NCBI GenBank assembly: GCA_010672825.2
Contig: JAAHFU020000002.1
Coordinates: forward strand, 1,810,001 to 1,874,000
From: Leptolyngbya sp. SIO1E4
GTDB taxonomy: Bacteria; Cyanobacteriota; Cyanobacteriia; Phormidesmidales; Phormidesmidaceae
Length of the DNA: 64,000 bases
Direction: 5' to 3'
Each line of letters starts with the position of its first letter. Position 1 is the stretch's first letter. A program made the position numbers and the translations under genes. This document shows positions 17,598 to 27,439 of this stretch, in pieces. A model generated the notes under the pieces. It saw nothing but the letters and a program-made list of their open reading frames with translations, had not been told where the DNA came from and searched no databases.

Positions 17598-20500
17598 ATG
17601 ATGATTCAAGATGAAGAGCTCCGAAGTCTCTATCAGACGACGGGCACAGAGCGACTGCAAAAGCTACAAATGGGGCTGCTGCATTTAGAACAAGAGCCGA
17701 ACAATCCAGTGGTTCTTGAAGAATTGCGGCGAGAGATTCACAGTCTGAAGGGCGACTCTAACAGTGTTGGCTTAGCGGCTATTGCGACGTTAGCCCAACA
17801 GATTGAGGCCATTATCAAAGCCGTTCAGCGGCAGGAGTTGGCGTTTACCTTAACGGTGAGCGATCGCCTCTATCAGGGCCTCCATGCTGCGGGGCAACTG
17901 CTCCATGAAGCCGTATCGGGTGAACCCGGTGACGTAGATTTGGAGCACATGCTGAATCTCTTAGGGGTTGTTTTGGAGACTGCCACCCCGGCCCCTATCC
18001 CCTTGATGCCCCCCAGCATTATCCACCCCGGCACCCTTTATATTGAAGACGACGAACTGCGGGAGATATACCGCACCACCAGTGAAGGCCGACTGCAGAC
18101 CCTGGTGTTCAGTCTTCAACAATTGGAACAGGGTGCCGATGAGGACGTGTTGGAGGTGTTGCGGCGAGAAACCCATAGCCTGAAGGGTGATTCTCGAGCC
18201 GTTGAAGTTGATGCTGTCGCAGAACTGACCCAGGCGATTGAGGACATTGTTAAAGACATCCAGCGTCAATCAATGCCCTTCACCGCTGAAGTGAGCGAGT
18301 GTCTTGATCATGGATTAGCGGTCATCCATCGGCTTGTGCATGAAGCTGTATCGGGTGAACCCAGCGGGGTGGATGTTGACCAGATGCTGGATCATCTGAT
18401 GGCTGTGGCAACTGCAGCCATCGTCTCTCCCCCTGTGCTGCAACCGGCTGTTGAGCAAATGACTCAACCGTTGACCAGCACGATCGATGATGCCGAGTTG
18501 CGAGAAATCTATCGCGCAACCAGCGAAGAACGGCTGCAGCAGTTAGAAGCAAGCTTGCTGCATTTGGAGAAAAACCCCCACGATGATGCCACCCTCGCCA
18601 CCCTGATGCGGGAAGCCCATAGCTTAAAGGGAGACTCCAGGAGTGCAGGGGTTGACTCGGTAGAGGCCCTAGCCCACGCCCTGGAAGATGTGCTGACGAG
18701 CCTGCAGCGGCAGGAACTGGATCTCGGTTCAGCGGTGAGCGATAGCCTCTATCAAGGGCTAGATGCTATGGGTCAACTCGTTCGGGAAGCCGTGACGGGG
18801 GAATTGGCCAATATCAATACTGATCAGCTCCTGCAAGCCCTCAGAGCCAACATTCCGCGATCGGAAACCTCAGAGGCAGAGGTGGAGCCCCGCCCGGTTG
18901 AAACGACTCCTCAAGCCCTGCCAGCCCTGCCCCGCCGGGAAGAAGACGTCACTCAGATTGAAACTGTTCGGGTGCAGACCCGTGAGCTAGATGTCTTGAT
19001 GGCTCAGGCAGAAGAGTTAGCCGTTACGCGTATTCAGGTGGCTCAAACCTCGACTCAAACGGCACAGGTGATAACGCTCTGGGAAGAGTGGAAAGCCAAC
19101 CAGGACAAGCCCCAGGCCTTAGATCCTGCAGCGCCATCCTATGAAGAACAGTTAGAAGCACTGCTGCTGAATCTTAAATCAACGATTCAGGAAAACAGCA
19201 GCAAGCTGGAAGTGGTCGCTGAAGACCTCAGGGATCGCATTCGTAAACTGCAGCTGATTCCCTTATCAACCCTGTTTCAGCCCCTGCCCAGGGTTGTCCG
19301 CGACCTTTCCAAACAGCAATCGAAGCAAGTGGACTTGATCCTTGAGGGTGAAGACACAACAGCAGATAAACGACTTCTGCAAGGCATTAAAGATTCTTTA
19401 ATGCACCTCGTCCGCAACGCCATTGACCACGGCATCGAAACCCCAGAGGAACGGGAAGCCGCAGGCAAACCCCCCACCGCCACCCTGCGGGTAAAGGCGC
19501 ATCAGACGGCTATCAGCCTCATCGTTGAAATCACAGATGATGGCCGGGGGCTAGATACTGAACAAATTAAGCGCACGGCCATTAAACGGCGACTCTATGG
19601 GCCAGAAGAACTCGATGCAATGCCTGCCAGCCAAATTCAGAGGCTGATCTTAGCGCCGGGCTTTTCAACCCGTAGCTTTATTACAGAAATTTCTGGCCGG
19701 GGCGTTGGCTTAGATGTTGTGCGCACTCAGGTAGAGCAGCTAAAAGGCAATATCCAAATCGACTCTACCCCAGGTCAGGGGTGCACATTCCGCCTGCAGC
19801 TCAGTACAGCCTTGAGTACCACGAATGTGGTGCTCGTCGAAACCCAAGGCATTCCGCTGGCCCTGCCGATCGACTTCCTGCAAATGACGCTGCTGATTGC
19901 CCCTGAGCAGATTGTCACCACCGATGGGCAAGACACCATTGATGTCGATGGTCAAATGGTTCCAGTAGCAAGCCTGATGGATGTTCTAGAGCTGTCTGAT
20001 TCACCGATCTACGATTGGGTAGCAAAACCGCAACCTGCCGTTGGCGATCGCCGACCGTGTATTTTGCTTAAGGTCGGCAATGATCAAGCCGGATTCTTTG
20101 TTGATCAGCTTATTGATCAGCGGGAGGTGGTGAGCAAAGCCCTCAACCCCCTGCTCAAACGGGTACGCAACGTCACGGGTGCCACAATTCTGGGGACAGG
20201 GGATATCTGCATGATTCTCAATCCGCCAGATTTGATCAAGTCATTGCAGCGACAGCCGCTCTCCGAAACCCTGGTACCTGCCAAGCAAACCCCCTTACAT
20301 CAACGTGTCATTCTGTTAGTCGAAGATTCGCCGCCTGTTCGTATTCAGGAAAAACGCCTGTTTGAAGGCGCGGGTTACGAAGTCGTGATTGCCACCAATG
20401 GGCTAGAGGGCTACAACACCCTCAAAACGCGCAAGTTTGACGCGGTGGTATCCGATGTGGAAATGCCCCATATGGATGGCTTATCCCTCGTCGCTAAAAT

Positions 20501-20663
20501 TCGTCAGCTTCCGGAGTATGACGATTTACCGGTCATCCTCGTAACCACCTTGGACTCTGATGCGGATCGCAAGCGAGGAGCTGATGCCGGAGCAAACGCC
20601 TACATCATTAAAGGACGATTCAATCAGGAAGCTCTTTTAGGAGCCCTAGAAAGATTAACTTAA
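17598..20663 (+). CDS. cheA: CheA hybrid histidine kinase with three Hpt domains and receiver
   Basis: 1021 aa. Three tandem Hpt domains occupy about residues 1-130, 150-275 and 295-420, each with the phosphorylatable His in the motif HSLKGDS (His about 48, 193 and 340). A dimerisation segment follows (about 455-560; TRELDVLMAQAEELAVTRIQ), then the kinase ATP-binding domain with N box HLVRNAIDHGIE and G boxes DDGRGLD and GRGVGLD. A CheW-like domain (about 740-880) binds coupling protein. The C-terminal receiver (about 905-1020) has DAVVSDVEMPHMDG. The hybrid CheA with attached receiver is the usual form in cyanobacteria (PixL type); the triplicated Hpt is unusual. The kinase should phosphorylate its own receiver, CheB and probably the divergent PatA-like protein. 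Confidence 0.93.
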   Translation: MMIQDEELRSLYQTTGTERLQKLQMGLLHLEQEPNNPVVLEELRREIHSLKGDSNSVGLAAIATLAQQIEAIIKAVQRQELAFTLTVSDRLYQGLHAAGQLLHEAVSGEPGDVDLEHMLNLLGVVLETATPAPIPLMPPSIIHPGTLYIEDDELREIYRTTSEGRLQTLVFSLQQLEQGADEDVLEVLRRETHSLKGDSRAVEVDAVAELTQAIEDIVKDIQRQSMPFTAEVSECLDHGLAVIHRLVHEAVSGEPSGVDVDQMLDHLMAVATAAIVSPPVLQPAVEQMTQPLTSTIDDAELREIYRATSEERLQQLEASLLHLEKNPHDDATLATLMREAHSLKGDSRSAGVDSVEALAHALEDVLTSLQRQELDLGSAVSDSLYQGLDAMGQLVREAVTGELANINTDQLLQALRANIPRSETSEAEVEPRPVETTPQALPALPRREEDVTQIETVRVQTRELDVLMAQAEELAVTRIQVAQTSTQTAQVITLWEEWKANQDKPQALDPAAPSYEEQLEALLLNLKSTIQENSSKLEVVAEDLRDRIRKLQLIPLSTLFQPLPRVVRDLSKQQSKQVDLILEGEDTTADKRLLQGIKDSLMHLVRNAIDHGIETPEEREAAGKPPTATLRVKAHQTAISLIVEITDDGRGLDTEQIKRTAIKRRLYGPEELDAMPASQIQRLILAPGFSTRSFITEISGRGVGLDVVRTQVEQLKGNIQIDSTPGQGCTFRLQLSTALSTTNVVLVETQGIPLALPIDFLQMTLLIAPEQIVTTDGQDTIDVDGQMVPVASLMDVLELSDSPIYDWVAKPQPAVGDRRPCILLKVGNDQAGFFVDQLIDQREVVSKALNPLLKRVRNVTGATILGTGDICMILNPPDLIKSLQRQPLSETLVPAKQTPLHQRVILLVEDSPPVRIQEKRLFEGAGYEVVIATNGLEGYNTLKTRKFDAVVSDVEMPHMDGLSLVAKIRQLPEYDDLPVILVTTLDSDADRKRGADAGANAYIIKGRFNQEALLGALERLT

Positions 20664-20693
20664 TGACTCATTTAATGGTTGATTTAATCCCTC

Positions 20694-21764
20694 ATGTCCA
20701 TTCGCGTCCTAATCGTTGAAGATTCTCCCATTGCACTCACTATCCTCAAACGGATCTTTAAGTCAGCGCCTGAAATTGAGATCGTGGGCACAGCGAATAG
20801 TGGGGTAGACGCGTTAGAGCTGATTCCAAAGATTCATCCTGATGTGATCTGCACCGATTTCCATATGCCCCATATGAATGGACTCGAATTCACCTCTCAC
20901 GTAATGGCTCGCTATCCGCTGCCAATATTAGTGATTAGTGCCTCAGTTCAAGAAGAAGATAACCATCGTATTTTTCAACTGCTAGAAGCTGGGGCCGTAG
21001 ATATTTTGCCAAAACCCAAGGCAGGCTTAGATGTTGAGAATAGGTTACTTAAACAATCTCTCATTAATAAAGTAAAGGTTTTATCTGGGGTCAGAGTTTT
21101 TAAGAAAAAGCGACCGCTCTCCGTCGTTCATCAACCCTTGAGGCGATCGGCTCATACCAGTTTAGCGGCCAGAATTCGCAGCACCCCCAAAATTTTGGTA
21201 GTAGGGGCTTCAACCGGTGGGCCTTTAGCCTTGCAAGAACTCTTGATGCATCTGCCTGCTGATTTTCCGCTGCCGGTTATCTGTGTTCAGCACATTAGTC
21301 TAGGGTTTCTTCAAGGCCTCATTGATTGGTTAGCGGTGAGTTGTCAATTATCCATCCAGGTTGCCCAGGTGGGAGAAAGGCCCAGACCCGGCAATATTTA
21401 TTTTCCCCCGGAGCGTCAGCATTTAGTTATCGATCATCGGGGTCGATTTGCCCATTCTCAGGCACCCCCTGTAGATAGTCATCGTCCTTCTGTAACGACG
21501 ACATTTATATCGGCAGCTCAATTTTATGGCCGTAAAACCATCGGAGTTTTGCTCACCGGCATGGGGCGGGATGGTGCTGAGGGCATGCGGGTGATTGCCG
21601 ATGCTGGGGGGGTAACGATTGCCCAAAATGAAGCCACCTCTGTGGTATTTGGAATGCCTAAAGAAGCGATCGCCCTGGAGGCAGCCCATCAGGTGTTGCC
21701 GATCCAGGCGATCGCTCCAGCTGTGCTCAAGCTGGTACAAAAACGGTCTCTTGATCTCAGATAA
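20694..21764 (+). CDS. cheB: CheB chemotaxis methylesterase / glutamine deamidase
   Basis: 356 aa. The N-terminal receiver has LIVEDSPIALTIL, phospho-acceptor Asp in ICTDFHMPHMNG and PKPKAG. The C-terminal esterase domain keeps the catalytic triad motifs: Ser in VVGASTGGP, His in VICVQHIS, and Asp in TGMGRDGAEGM. It removes methyl groups from MCP glutamates, activated by CheA. Lies 30 bp after cheA and 36 bp before cheR. Confidence 0.95.
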   Translation: MSIRVLIVEDSPIALTILKRIFKSAPEIEIVGTANSGVDALELIPKIHPDVICTDFHMPHMNGLEFTSHVMARYPLPILVISASVQEEDNHRIFQLLEAGAVDILPKPKAGLDVENRLLKQSLINKVKVLSGVRVFKKKRPLSVVHQPLRRSAHTSLAARIRSTPKILVVGASTGGPLALQELLMHLPADFPLPVICVQHISLGFLQGLIDWLAVSCQLSIQVAQVGERPRPGNIYFPPERQHLVIDHRGRFAHSQAPPVDSHRPSVTTTFISAAQFYGRKTIGVLLTGMGRDGAEGMRVIADAGGVTIAQNEATSVVFGMPKEAIALEAAHQVLPIQAIAPAVLKLVQKRSLDLR

Positions 21765-21800
21765 TCATTCAGCTCTTTTGTAGTTACGGCAGCAGCTAAC

Positions 21801-22901
21801 GTGTCACAACCAGAGTCCTTAAATCTATGGCTAAAACAGGCTTTAATTCGATTAATTGCTAATCGGACTGGCTTGAAGATCCGAGAAAGTGATGAGGAAA
21901 TATTTCAAGAGATTATCCTCAAAAGGACTAGACTTATCGGGGTTTCTTTTCCAGAAAGCTATTACTATCTGCTAGAGTCAGACACGGACAAAAGTCAACA
22001 AGAATGGAAAAAACTGATTCTGGAGATCACGAATAACGAGAGCTTCTTTTTTCGCGATAAAGGTCAATTTAAGCTGCTCAAAGATGATATTATCCCTCGC
22101 CTAATACGGCGTAAGGCAGAGACTAAAATGCTCCGTATTTGTAGTGCTGGATGTTCTACCGGAGAAGAACCTTATTCCGTTGCCATTCTTCTTAAACAAT
22201 TGGTGCCCGACTTAGCCCAATGGGATCTGCAAATTTTAGGCATTGATATTAATTCATCAGCCATTAACAAAGCTAAGGCAGGCATTTACCGTCCTTGGTC
22301 ATTTCGAGGTGTTGATAAAGGTATCAAACAGCGATTCTTCCGAGAAATTAACGGCAAGTATCACATTGATCCCAACATCAGAAAGATGGTCAGATTTCAG
22401 ACCGTAAACTTACTCAATGACTCTTTTTCAGACCCCAATATCAACATTCAAAATATAGATCTTATCCTCTGCAGAAATGTCTTCATCTACTTTAATGAAG
22501 CAGCAATTAAGGTGGTTTTAAACAAATTTCATGATGCCCTTCTTCCTTTGGGTTATCTCCTTGTCGGACATGCCGAACTCTATAGTCAAAATCCTCGGCA
22601 ATTTCAAATCAAGGTCTTTGAAGAATCCATTGCGTATCAACGTCCAGATGATGGGGTAACCCCTTCAAAAGCGACCGCTGAGCAGGTGAGAGCTATTCCA
22701 CTATCACCCCAGAGAACTGCAACAGATATTGACTCTAAAAGCATCGATAACATATTTGAAGGGCAAGATTCTAAAATGCAGAAAGTGGCTCTTACTCTCT
22801 TGAAGCAGCTGCCTGCAAACACTAAAATATCTCGCCTAGGCAATCTGACTGCTTCTGAATTGATTCTTCGAATTGAACAGAATATGAAACCAGCTGATTA
22901 A
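21801..22901 (+). CDS. cheR: CheR chemotaxis protein methyltransferase
   Basis: 366 aa from a GTG start at 21801. The N-terminal helical domain is followed by the SAM-dependent methyltransferase core: TNNESFFFRDKGQF, SAM motif RICSAGCSTGEEPYSVAILL, LGIDINSSAINKAKAGIY, and LILCRNVFIYF. The C-terminal about 90 residues are an extension rich in Ser/Asp without recognised domain. It methylates glutamates of MCPs, opposing CheB. The MCP here lacks the C-terminal pentapeptide that tethers CheR in E. coli, so CheR must bind directly. It ends 11 bp before the CheW gene, whose AAGGAT ribosome site overlaps its stop. Confidence 0.95.
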   Translation: MSQPESLNLWLKQALIRLIANRTGLKIRESDEEIFQEIILKRTRLIGVSFPESYYYLLESDTDKSQQEWKKLILEITNNESFFFRDKGQFKLLKDDIIPRLIRRKAETKMLRICSAGCSTGEEPYSVAILLKQLVPDLAQWDLQILGIDINSSAINKAKAGIYRPWSFRGVDKGIKQRFFREINGKYHIDPNIRKMVRFQTVNLLNDSFSDPNINIQNIDLILCRNVFIYFNEAAIKVVLNKFHDALLPLGYLLVGHAELYSQNPRQFQIKVFEESIAYQRPDDGVTPSKATAEQVRAIPLSPQRTATDIDSKSIDNIFEGQDSKMQKVALTLLKQLPANTKISRLGNLTASELILRIEQNMKPAD

Positions 22902-22912
22902 GGATATAAGTC

Positions 22913-24001
22913 ATGAAGACCTCTTATTTTCTTTTCGATCTCCATCAACGACTGAGTGCGATTGAAGCGACTTATGTTGAAGAAGTTCTAGCGCTTCCCG
23001 AGCTGATTCTTATTCCAGATGCCCCGCTAAACATCGTGGGCATTCTCGATCTAAGGGGGGAAGTTTTGCCTGTGCTTGATCTGCGATTGAAAAAAGATGG
23101 TCAATCGCAACCCTATCAGTTAAGCGACAGTGTTGTGGTTTTAAATCAGGCCGAGTTGCGTATTGGGATTATCGTTAAGGATGTTCAAGATATTCGAGAG
23201 ATATCGTCCGAAGACATTACCCCTGAACTTGTAGAGCACCAGGATTCGCTCAATTTTGATGCCAGAAACCTGGCATCAGGCATGGTCACAGGTGAAGAGA
23301 CTATCTTCATCTTGAGTGAACCTAAAGCTTGGTTCAATGCAGGAGAGATTCAGCAATTTATCTCAGTGACGAGCTTTTTGGTTACTGAGATGCAAGCCAA
23401 AAGCCAGTCAAACGCTGATCAGGCGTCTGACAACGATTCTTCTGTCTCTAGGGCTCCTTTTTGTCCCTTGGCAACACCAGAAATGCTGAGGGTCTTTCGT
23501 CAGCGAGCAGAAAACCTGAGACTATCGATCGAGGATTATCAGATTGATGAAGAGATCAAAACGCTTGTCATTATTGCTCTAAACGATCGCCTTTTTGGTA
23601 TTGACTCGCAAACTGTTCGAGAATTTATTACCATCCGTCAGGCGACACCGATTCCCTGCTGTCCTCCACATGTTATTGGAAACATCAATCTGCGGGGTGA
23701 AATCCTGACCGTCGTCGATATTTGCAAACCCTTAAATTTATCCCTAGACAATCTTTCTAGAACGCCGAAGGCAGTTGTCCTAGAATTTGACAACACCGCG
23801 ATCGGTGTCGTTGTCGATGAAATTCGCGACGCAATGTTTTTGATTAACCCACAGGATATTCAAACCGTTCCAAATACAGATCTGGACATGAAGGGTGATT
23901 ATGTTCAGGGAGTGGCTTCTTACAAGGAGCAGCAGCTACAGATTCTGAACGTATCCACGCTTTTGCAGGGCAATGAGTTAGTCGTTGATGCAAGCCTTTA
24001 G
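22913..24001 (+). CDS. Double CheW-domain coupling protein
   Basis: 362 aa made of two CheW domains in tandem. The first spans about residues 1-150 (YFLFDLHQRLSAIEATYVEE; IVGILDLRGEVLPVLDLR) and the second about 210-355 (VIIALNDRLFGIDSQTVREF; VIGNINLRGEILTVVDI). The Asp/Ser-rich linker carries a run of polar residues. CheW bridges MCP and CheA; two linked domains could join neighbouring signalling units in the array. Last gene of the operon, followed by repeat DNA and a strong hairpin serving the convergent gene. Confidence 0.92.
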   Translation: MKTSYFLFDLHQRLSAIEATYVEEVLALPELILIPDAPLNIVGILDLRGEVLPVLDLRLKKDGQSQPYQLSDSVVVLNQAELRIGIIVKDVQDIREISSEDITPELVEHQDSLNFDARNLASGMVTGEETIFILSEPKAWFNAGEIQQFISVTSFLVTEMQAKSQSNADQASDNDSSVSRAPFCPLATPEMLRVFRQRAENLRLSIEDYQIDEEIKTLVIIALNDRLFGIDSQTVREFITIRQATPIPCCPPHVIGNINLRGEILTVVDICKPLNLSLDNLSRTPKAVVLEFDNTAIGVVVDEIRDAMFLINPQDIQTVPNTDLDMKGDYVQGVASYKEQQLQILNVSTLLQGNELVVDASL

Positions 24002-24029
24002 AGGAGTCCAGCTCAAAATCATCCTGCGA

Positions 24030-24104
24030 TACAGCGTTTCTGAAGCTAGTGAGGTACAAATTTCGATTGCCTGGGGTCAAGACAGGGCCTAGGGTTTGGG
24101 GTTT
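24030..24104 (+). repeat. Dispersed repeat (family A/B), incomplete copy
   Basis: Starts with the family A arm TACAGCGTTTCTGAAGC then TAGTGAGGTAC, followed by the shared G-rich core CAGGGCCTAGGGTTTGGGG (24084-24101) with a G-quadruplex pattern. The right arm is missing. A stray fragment of the family B right arm (TGCTTTATCCGAATAC) lies near 24217. It sits 29 bp after the che operon. Confidence 0.55.
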
Positions 24105-24264
24105 ATGGCGCTGGCCATTTTGATACTGTGCTGAGCATCAGAGCGATACTCGGTATCCTAATCAAAATGGTCAGCAGTCTTGTCCTAATCAGGCTGGCGA
24201 CTGCTATGAGGGAGTGCTTTATCCGAATACAAACCGTTTTAAGCCCAGTACATCCCGCGCGATC

Positions 24265-24311
24265 TTGATAAAAGTGCCGTACCGAGCATGATGTCATGCT
24301 CGGTACGGCAC
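24265..24311 (-). terminator. Rho-independent terminator, 18-bp perfect stem
   Basis: 24274-24311 is a perfect inverted repeat (arm GTGCCGTACCGAGCATGA, 2-base loop). On the minus strand it is followed by TTTTATC, so it terminates the gene at 24345-25700. It may also stop transcription leaving the che operon on the plus strand, though no T-run follows on that side. Confidence 0.8.
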
Positions 24312-24344
24312 CTAGGGCCCTAGAAGGCACTTGCACCTTAAGAC

Positions 24345-25700
24345 CTATTCGCTACGAAGGGCAGTTTTTGAAGCTGATTCATCCAGATCAACAACGTAGT
24401 GTCCAACGAGGAGGATGCGCTCGTAAGACATCGGATAGATGTGCAGGAGACTGGGTTCCTCCTCATCTCGGTGCAAGACTAGCCCATTCAGCCCAACATC
24501 CATGCGATAGTTCATGATGCGATCATTTTCGTCCAGCAACACGCTGAAGAAGGGATCCTGATCAGGGGGCAACTGCTTCAGATCTTCATAGTCTTGCGTG
24601 AACGGCGTCCCAAATCCCATGGGGCGATAGATACCGTCGGAATAATCTTCAGGCGACAATTCGGGGACTTGATCGAGATCGATACCGCTAATAATTAGGC
24701 GGCGGGGCACGCCTTCATTGTTGAGCAGAACTAGCTCAACTTCTGTCAGGGCTTTTTCTGAAAGTGGGGAGTCAACCTCTCTGACAATCGCGTGATCCAA
24801 GCTGGCAATTTCGCTCAAGTTTGAATCCCACAGACGCTGTTCGGTGTAGATGCCAGGCGAAACGAAGCTCTGAAACTTGACCTGAGACTGTCGCAGTTCT
24901 GCGTAGGTCTCCCAGTCGCCATCATAGACAACCAGATCGGCCTTATCTTCTTGCTCATTGCGCACCAACACCGCTGCATCAGCGAGATCAACAGCTTCAA
25001 CCGTCTGATCGCTGGCAACCGTGCGGAGCTGATCTATGGCGAAGGTACTCCCTTTGAGAAAGTCAAATCCAAGCCAGGGTTCCATTGAGCGAGCCTGCGC
25101 CATGTATGAAACATCTGGATTGCTATTCTGAACCATCTCTGCATAGGTTCCCATCGGGAAGTCAAAGAAGCCCTGATAGATTTTGCGGGTTGATCCGTCT
25201 TCTTCAACAACAGAGACTGCTAGCTCCCAATAGCCTGCGCCTAAACAATTGTTGGTTAATGCAATGACGAGTTCATCGCTGTCATAACCAGCAAACCCAT
25301 TGGGGGCGTCAATGTGCTCTGAGCCTGCCTTAAACATGGCCCGTTGACGGTTGAACTCTCGCTCAGACAGAAACCATCGAACGAGTTCAGTATTGCCTTG
25401 GACATGCTCAGGGACAGTTGGGATAAACAAGCTGAGATCGACCCCTCTCAAGCTCAAAGTCTCACTGACACCTTCTCCCTGTAGGTCAAACGAAATGTCA
25501 TAAAGATTAGAGGCGGTAGATGTGAAGCGAATGCCTTCGCCGACATAGGTGAGTTCACCAGATACCGGTTCACTGGTTAAAGCAATTTGGGCGAGGTTGT
25601 GATTTGCATATTTCATATGCAATTTTACAGCGCCAGCCCCTACAGCAATAAGTGTTCCAATACCTAGAAATAACGCACCGCGCTTCCACGATTTCCCCAT
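24345..25700 (-). CDS. Hypothetical protein with N-terminal membrane anchor
   Basis: 451 aa, family not recognised. A short basic N-terminus and one hydrophobic segment (about residues 9-28) suggest a signal anchor, with the rest outside the cytoplasm. The body is acidic and strand-rich, with segments such as YDISFDLQGEGVSETLSL, LVVYDGDWETYAELRQS and ILLVGHYVVDLDESASK, and no catalytic motif. It contains a single cysteine (NNCLGAGY). It is monocistronic with its own terminator, and convergent to the che operon, so no function can be read from context. Confidence 0.7.
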   Translation of the reverse strand: MGKSWKRGALFLGIGTLIAVGAGAVKLHMKYANHNLAQIALTSEPVSGELTYVGEGIRFTSTASNLYDISFDLQGEGVSETLSLRGVDLSLFIPTVPEHVQGNTELVRWFLSEREFNRQRAMFKAGSEHIDAPNGFAGYDSDELVIALTNNCLGAGYWELAVSVVEEDGSTRKIYQGFFDFPMGTYAEMVQNSNPDVSYMAQARSMEPWLGFDFLKGSTFAIDQLRTVASDQTVEAVDLADAAVLVRNEQEDKADLVVYDGDWETYAELRQSQVKFQSFVSPGIYTEQRLWDSNLSEIASLDHAIVREVDSPLSEKALTEVELVLLNNEGVPRRLIISGIDLDQVPELSPEDYSDGIYRPMGFGTPFTQDYEDLKQLPPDQDPFFSVLLDENDRIMNYRMDVGLNGLVLHRDEEEPSLLHIYPMSYERILLVGHYVVDLDESASKTALRSE

Positions 25701-26796
25701 GGGAAATACTCTCCTTACTATAAATTGACAGCCACAACAGCAAAAACCCAGCCGTAAATAATGCTACAAGAAGCATCCGTACATTATATGTACTTCTTAA
25801 TACAAAAATAAATTTATTCTGGATATTGAAAATCAAATTAAATTGATTTGAAAATCCACAAAGTGATGTGGAATACAAAGTTGATATGAAAGGCTCCAAA
25901 GGTGCTTTAAAAACCTTCTGAACCATTCGCATCAAGCTGCAAAATTATTGCTAACAATTGTCAAACACCAGAGAGTAAGGTTGTGTTCTTCGGCAAAATG
26001 CCAGTTTTCAAAACTAGTTAACCGAAGCCGAGCCTCTCTTACCTGACAAAAGCAATTTCCTCACAAGCTATATGTCAAGACGGCTGAGACCCCTCAGCTG
26101 TTCCGGAATAAATGAAAAAGATCGGTGATGACCTGTCTTTTTGGGGTCGCAGCGCGCTACACAAAGCTTTTAATTTCTTGGGGTGACATGCAATTATTCT
26201 TTCGGATGAAAATATGACTTTGTAGAAGAAATGCCCCGAAATTTTCTCGCCAGAGACGGCAAAAAAATTGAACAGCTTCATAAATGAGAATGGGTTTTAG
26301 TAGGTTTGTTTTATCGACTTAGGGGAAAGGCTTAAAGGATTGATTTTTATATATGATGAAGACTTGACAAAGTCGTATACTTGCAAATATTTTGATATTC
26401 AAAACATGCTAGAGTCGTGGTTTATTCTGAATTGACAGCAGCGCTTTTTTTAGTCGTTTAACTGTTGGCAAGGCGTTTTTGGCAACGGTTACACCTAGGT
26501 GAATACTCTGGCTGTTGCATAATGCACCCTTGGCTTTTAATTTCACAGTTTTGGGTTCTGATGGATTGGGAGACCTGATGTGACTGAGGATCCGGTAATC
26601 CCCTGAGGCATCCTTCCATCTTTGAACGTTAGCCAAGAGCGACGGGGTCACAAGGGTGCTCGTGCTCGCGTTGCAGAGCTATCCAGCTCCCCTGCCTGTT
26701 ATGACCGACTCTGTGACCCAGCCTTACGCGCGCCCACCTTGTGCTGTCTTTGCTTGCAGGTCTGCAGCATTGTTGCATCAGCCCTAATCGTGCTTT

Positions 26797-26947
26797 AGAC
26801 CGCTTTCACGAATGAAATGAGGCCCCCTTCCGTTCCCCAAAATTGAGGGAAACTGTTCTTACAGAGTCTGTGTAGGCCCAATCAAGGGGCGAACGTTCTC
26901 CAGCATTGAGGGATTTAGGGGGCGTTTAGGATTGATGCAAGAGGTCT
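26797..26947. repeat. MITE-like repeat (family D), intact copy
   Basis: 151 bp with imperfect terminal inverted repeats: AGACCGCTTTCACGAATG at the left and, read on the other strand, AGACCTCTTGCATCAATC at the right. Both arms continue into C-rich stretches (GGCCCCCTT / CGCCCCCTA). Same layout as the interrupted copy at 1-237. No coding capacity. Confidence 0.65.
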
Positions 26948-27020
26948 TTTTTCTCAAGGGATGCCCTGAGCCCGAGGTCGTTTAGCGACAAAACGAGAGA
27001 ACCCCTAAGGTCTAAAGGGA

Positions 27021-27110
27021 TATAGCAGAGGGCAGAAGGCAGAAATTAAACCCTTTCTGCATAAGGGTTCCAGGAAATGGATTGTCCTAACTGGCACTTC
27101 AGATGCCATG
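27021..27110 (+). repeat. Dispersed repeat (family C)
   Basis: Starts TATAGCAGAGGGCAGAAGGC and continues AGAAATTAAACCCTTTCTGC, ATAAGGGTTCCAGGAAAT, ATTGTCC. A closely similar copy, longer by one GGCAGAA block, is at 61493-61610. Related GGCAGAAGG-bearing elements are at 45071, 57861 and 61862. Confidence 0.6.
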
Positions 27111-27253
27111 GTCTGCTGAAGGGAGCGATCGCCTTGGGAGGCAACTTGTTGAAGTCTCACCCAGTGCATACGCCCAAAGTCCTACACATCTCGATTCGAA
27201 CAGTTTCAATGCTGCATGACCTCCCTCAATCCCTCCTAAGCCCTCCGAGCAGG

Positions 27254-27331
27254 CAGCGGTATGCAGGCTAATCAAGTACACCCTAGACCCTGTCTTGACC
27301 CAGATGTACTGGGCTCAACTGAACAAGGCTA
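27254..27331 (-). repeat. Dispersed repeat (family B)
   Basis: AGCGGTATGCAGGCTAATCA through GTACTGGGCTCAACTGAAC to AAGGCT. Same as the nested copy at 73-168 but with a shorter core (only one CCCTAGACCC), so the G-quadruplex motif is lost. Confidence 0.65.
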
Positions 27332-27400
27332 CAGACAGATGTTCTTAGACAAGCAGGGTGTCGTGACAGGTTCTGAACAGCAGTGCCTTGGCTGCTGTAG

Positions 27401-27439
27401 ACCCACAAAAGATAGGGGTGCCCAACTGGGCACCCCTAT
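27401..27439 (-). terminator. Rho-independent terminator of por
   Basis: Perfect 12-bp stem ATAGGGGTGCCC (27412-27423) with its complement at 27428-27439 and a 4-base loop. On the minus strand it is followed by CTTTTGTGGG. It lies 45 bp after the por stop codon. Confidence 0.85.

Noticed and set aside
25570-25935. 121-codon minus-strand frame with hydrophobic segments
   Set aside because: Overlaps the N-terminus of the orphan membrane-anchored protein in another frame and its hydrophobicity reflects A+T-rich DNA.
26409-26651. 80-codon minus-strand frame, possible transposase relic
   Set aside because: The peptide shows no transposase motif I can name, there are no terminal repeats around it, and the frame is not extended on either side.
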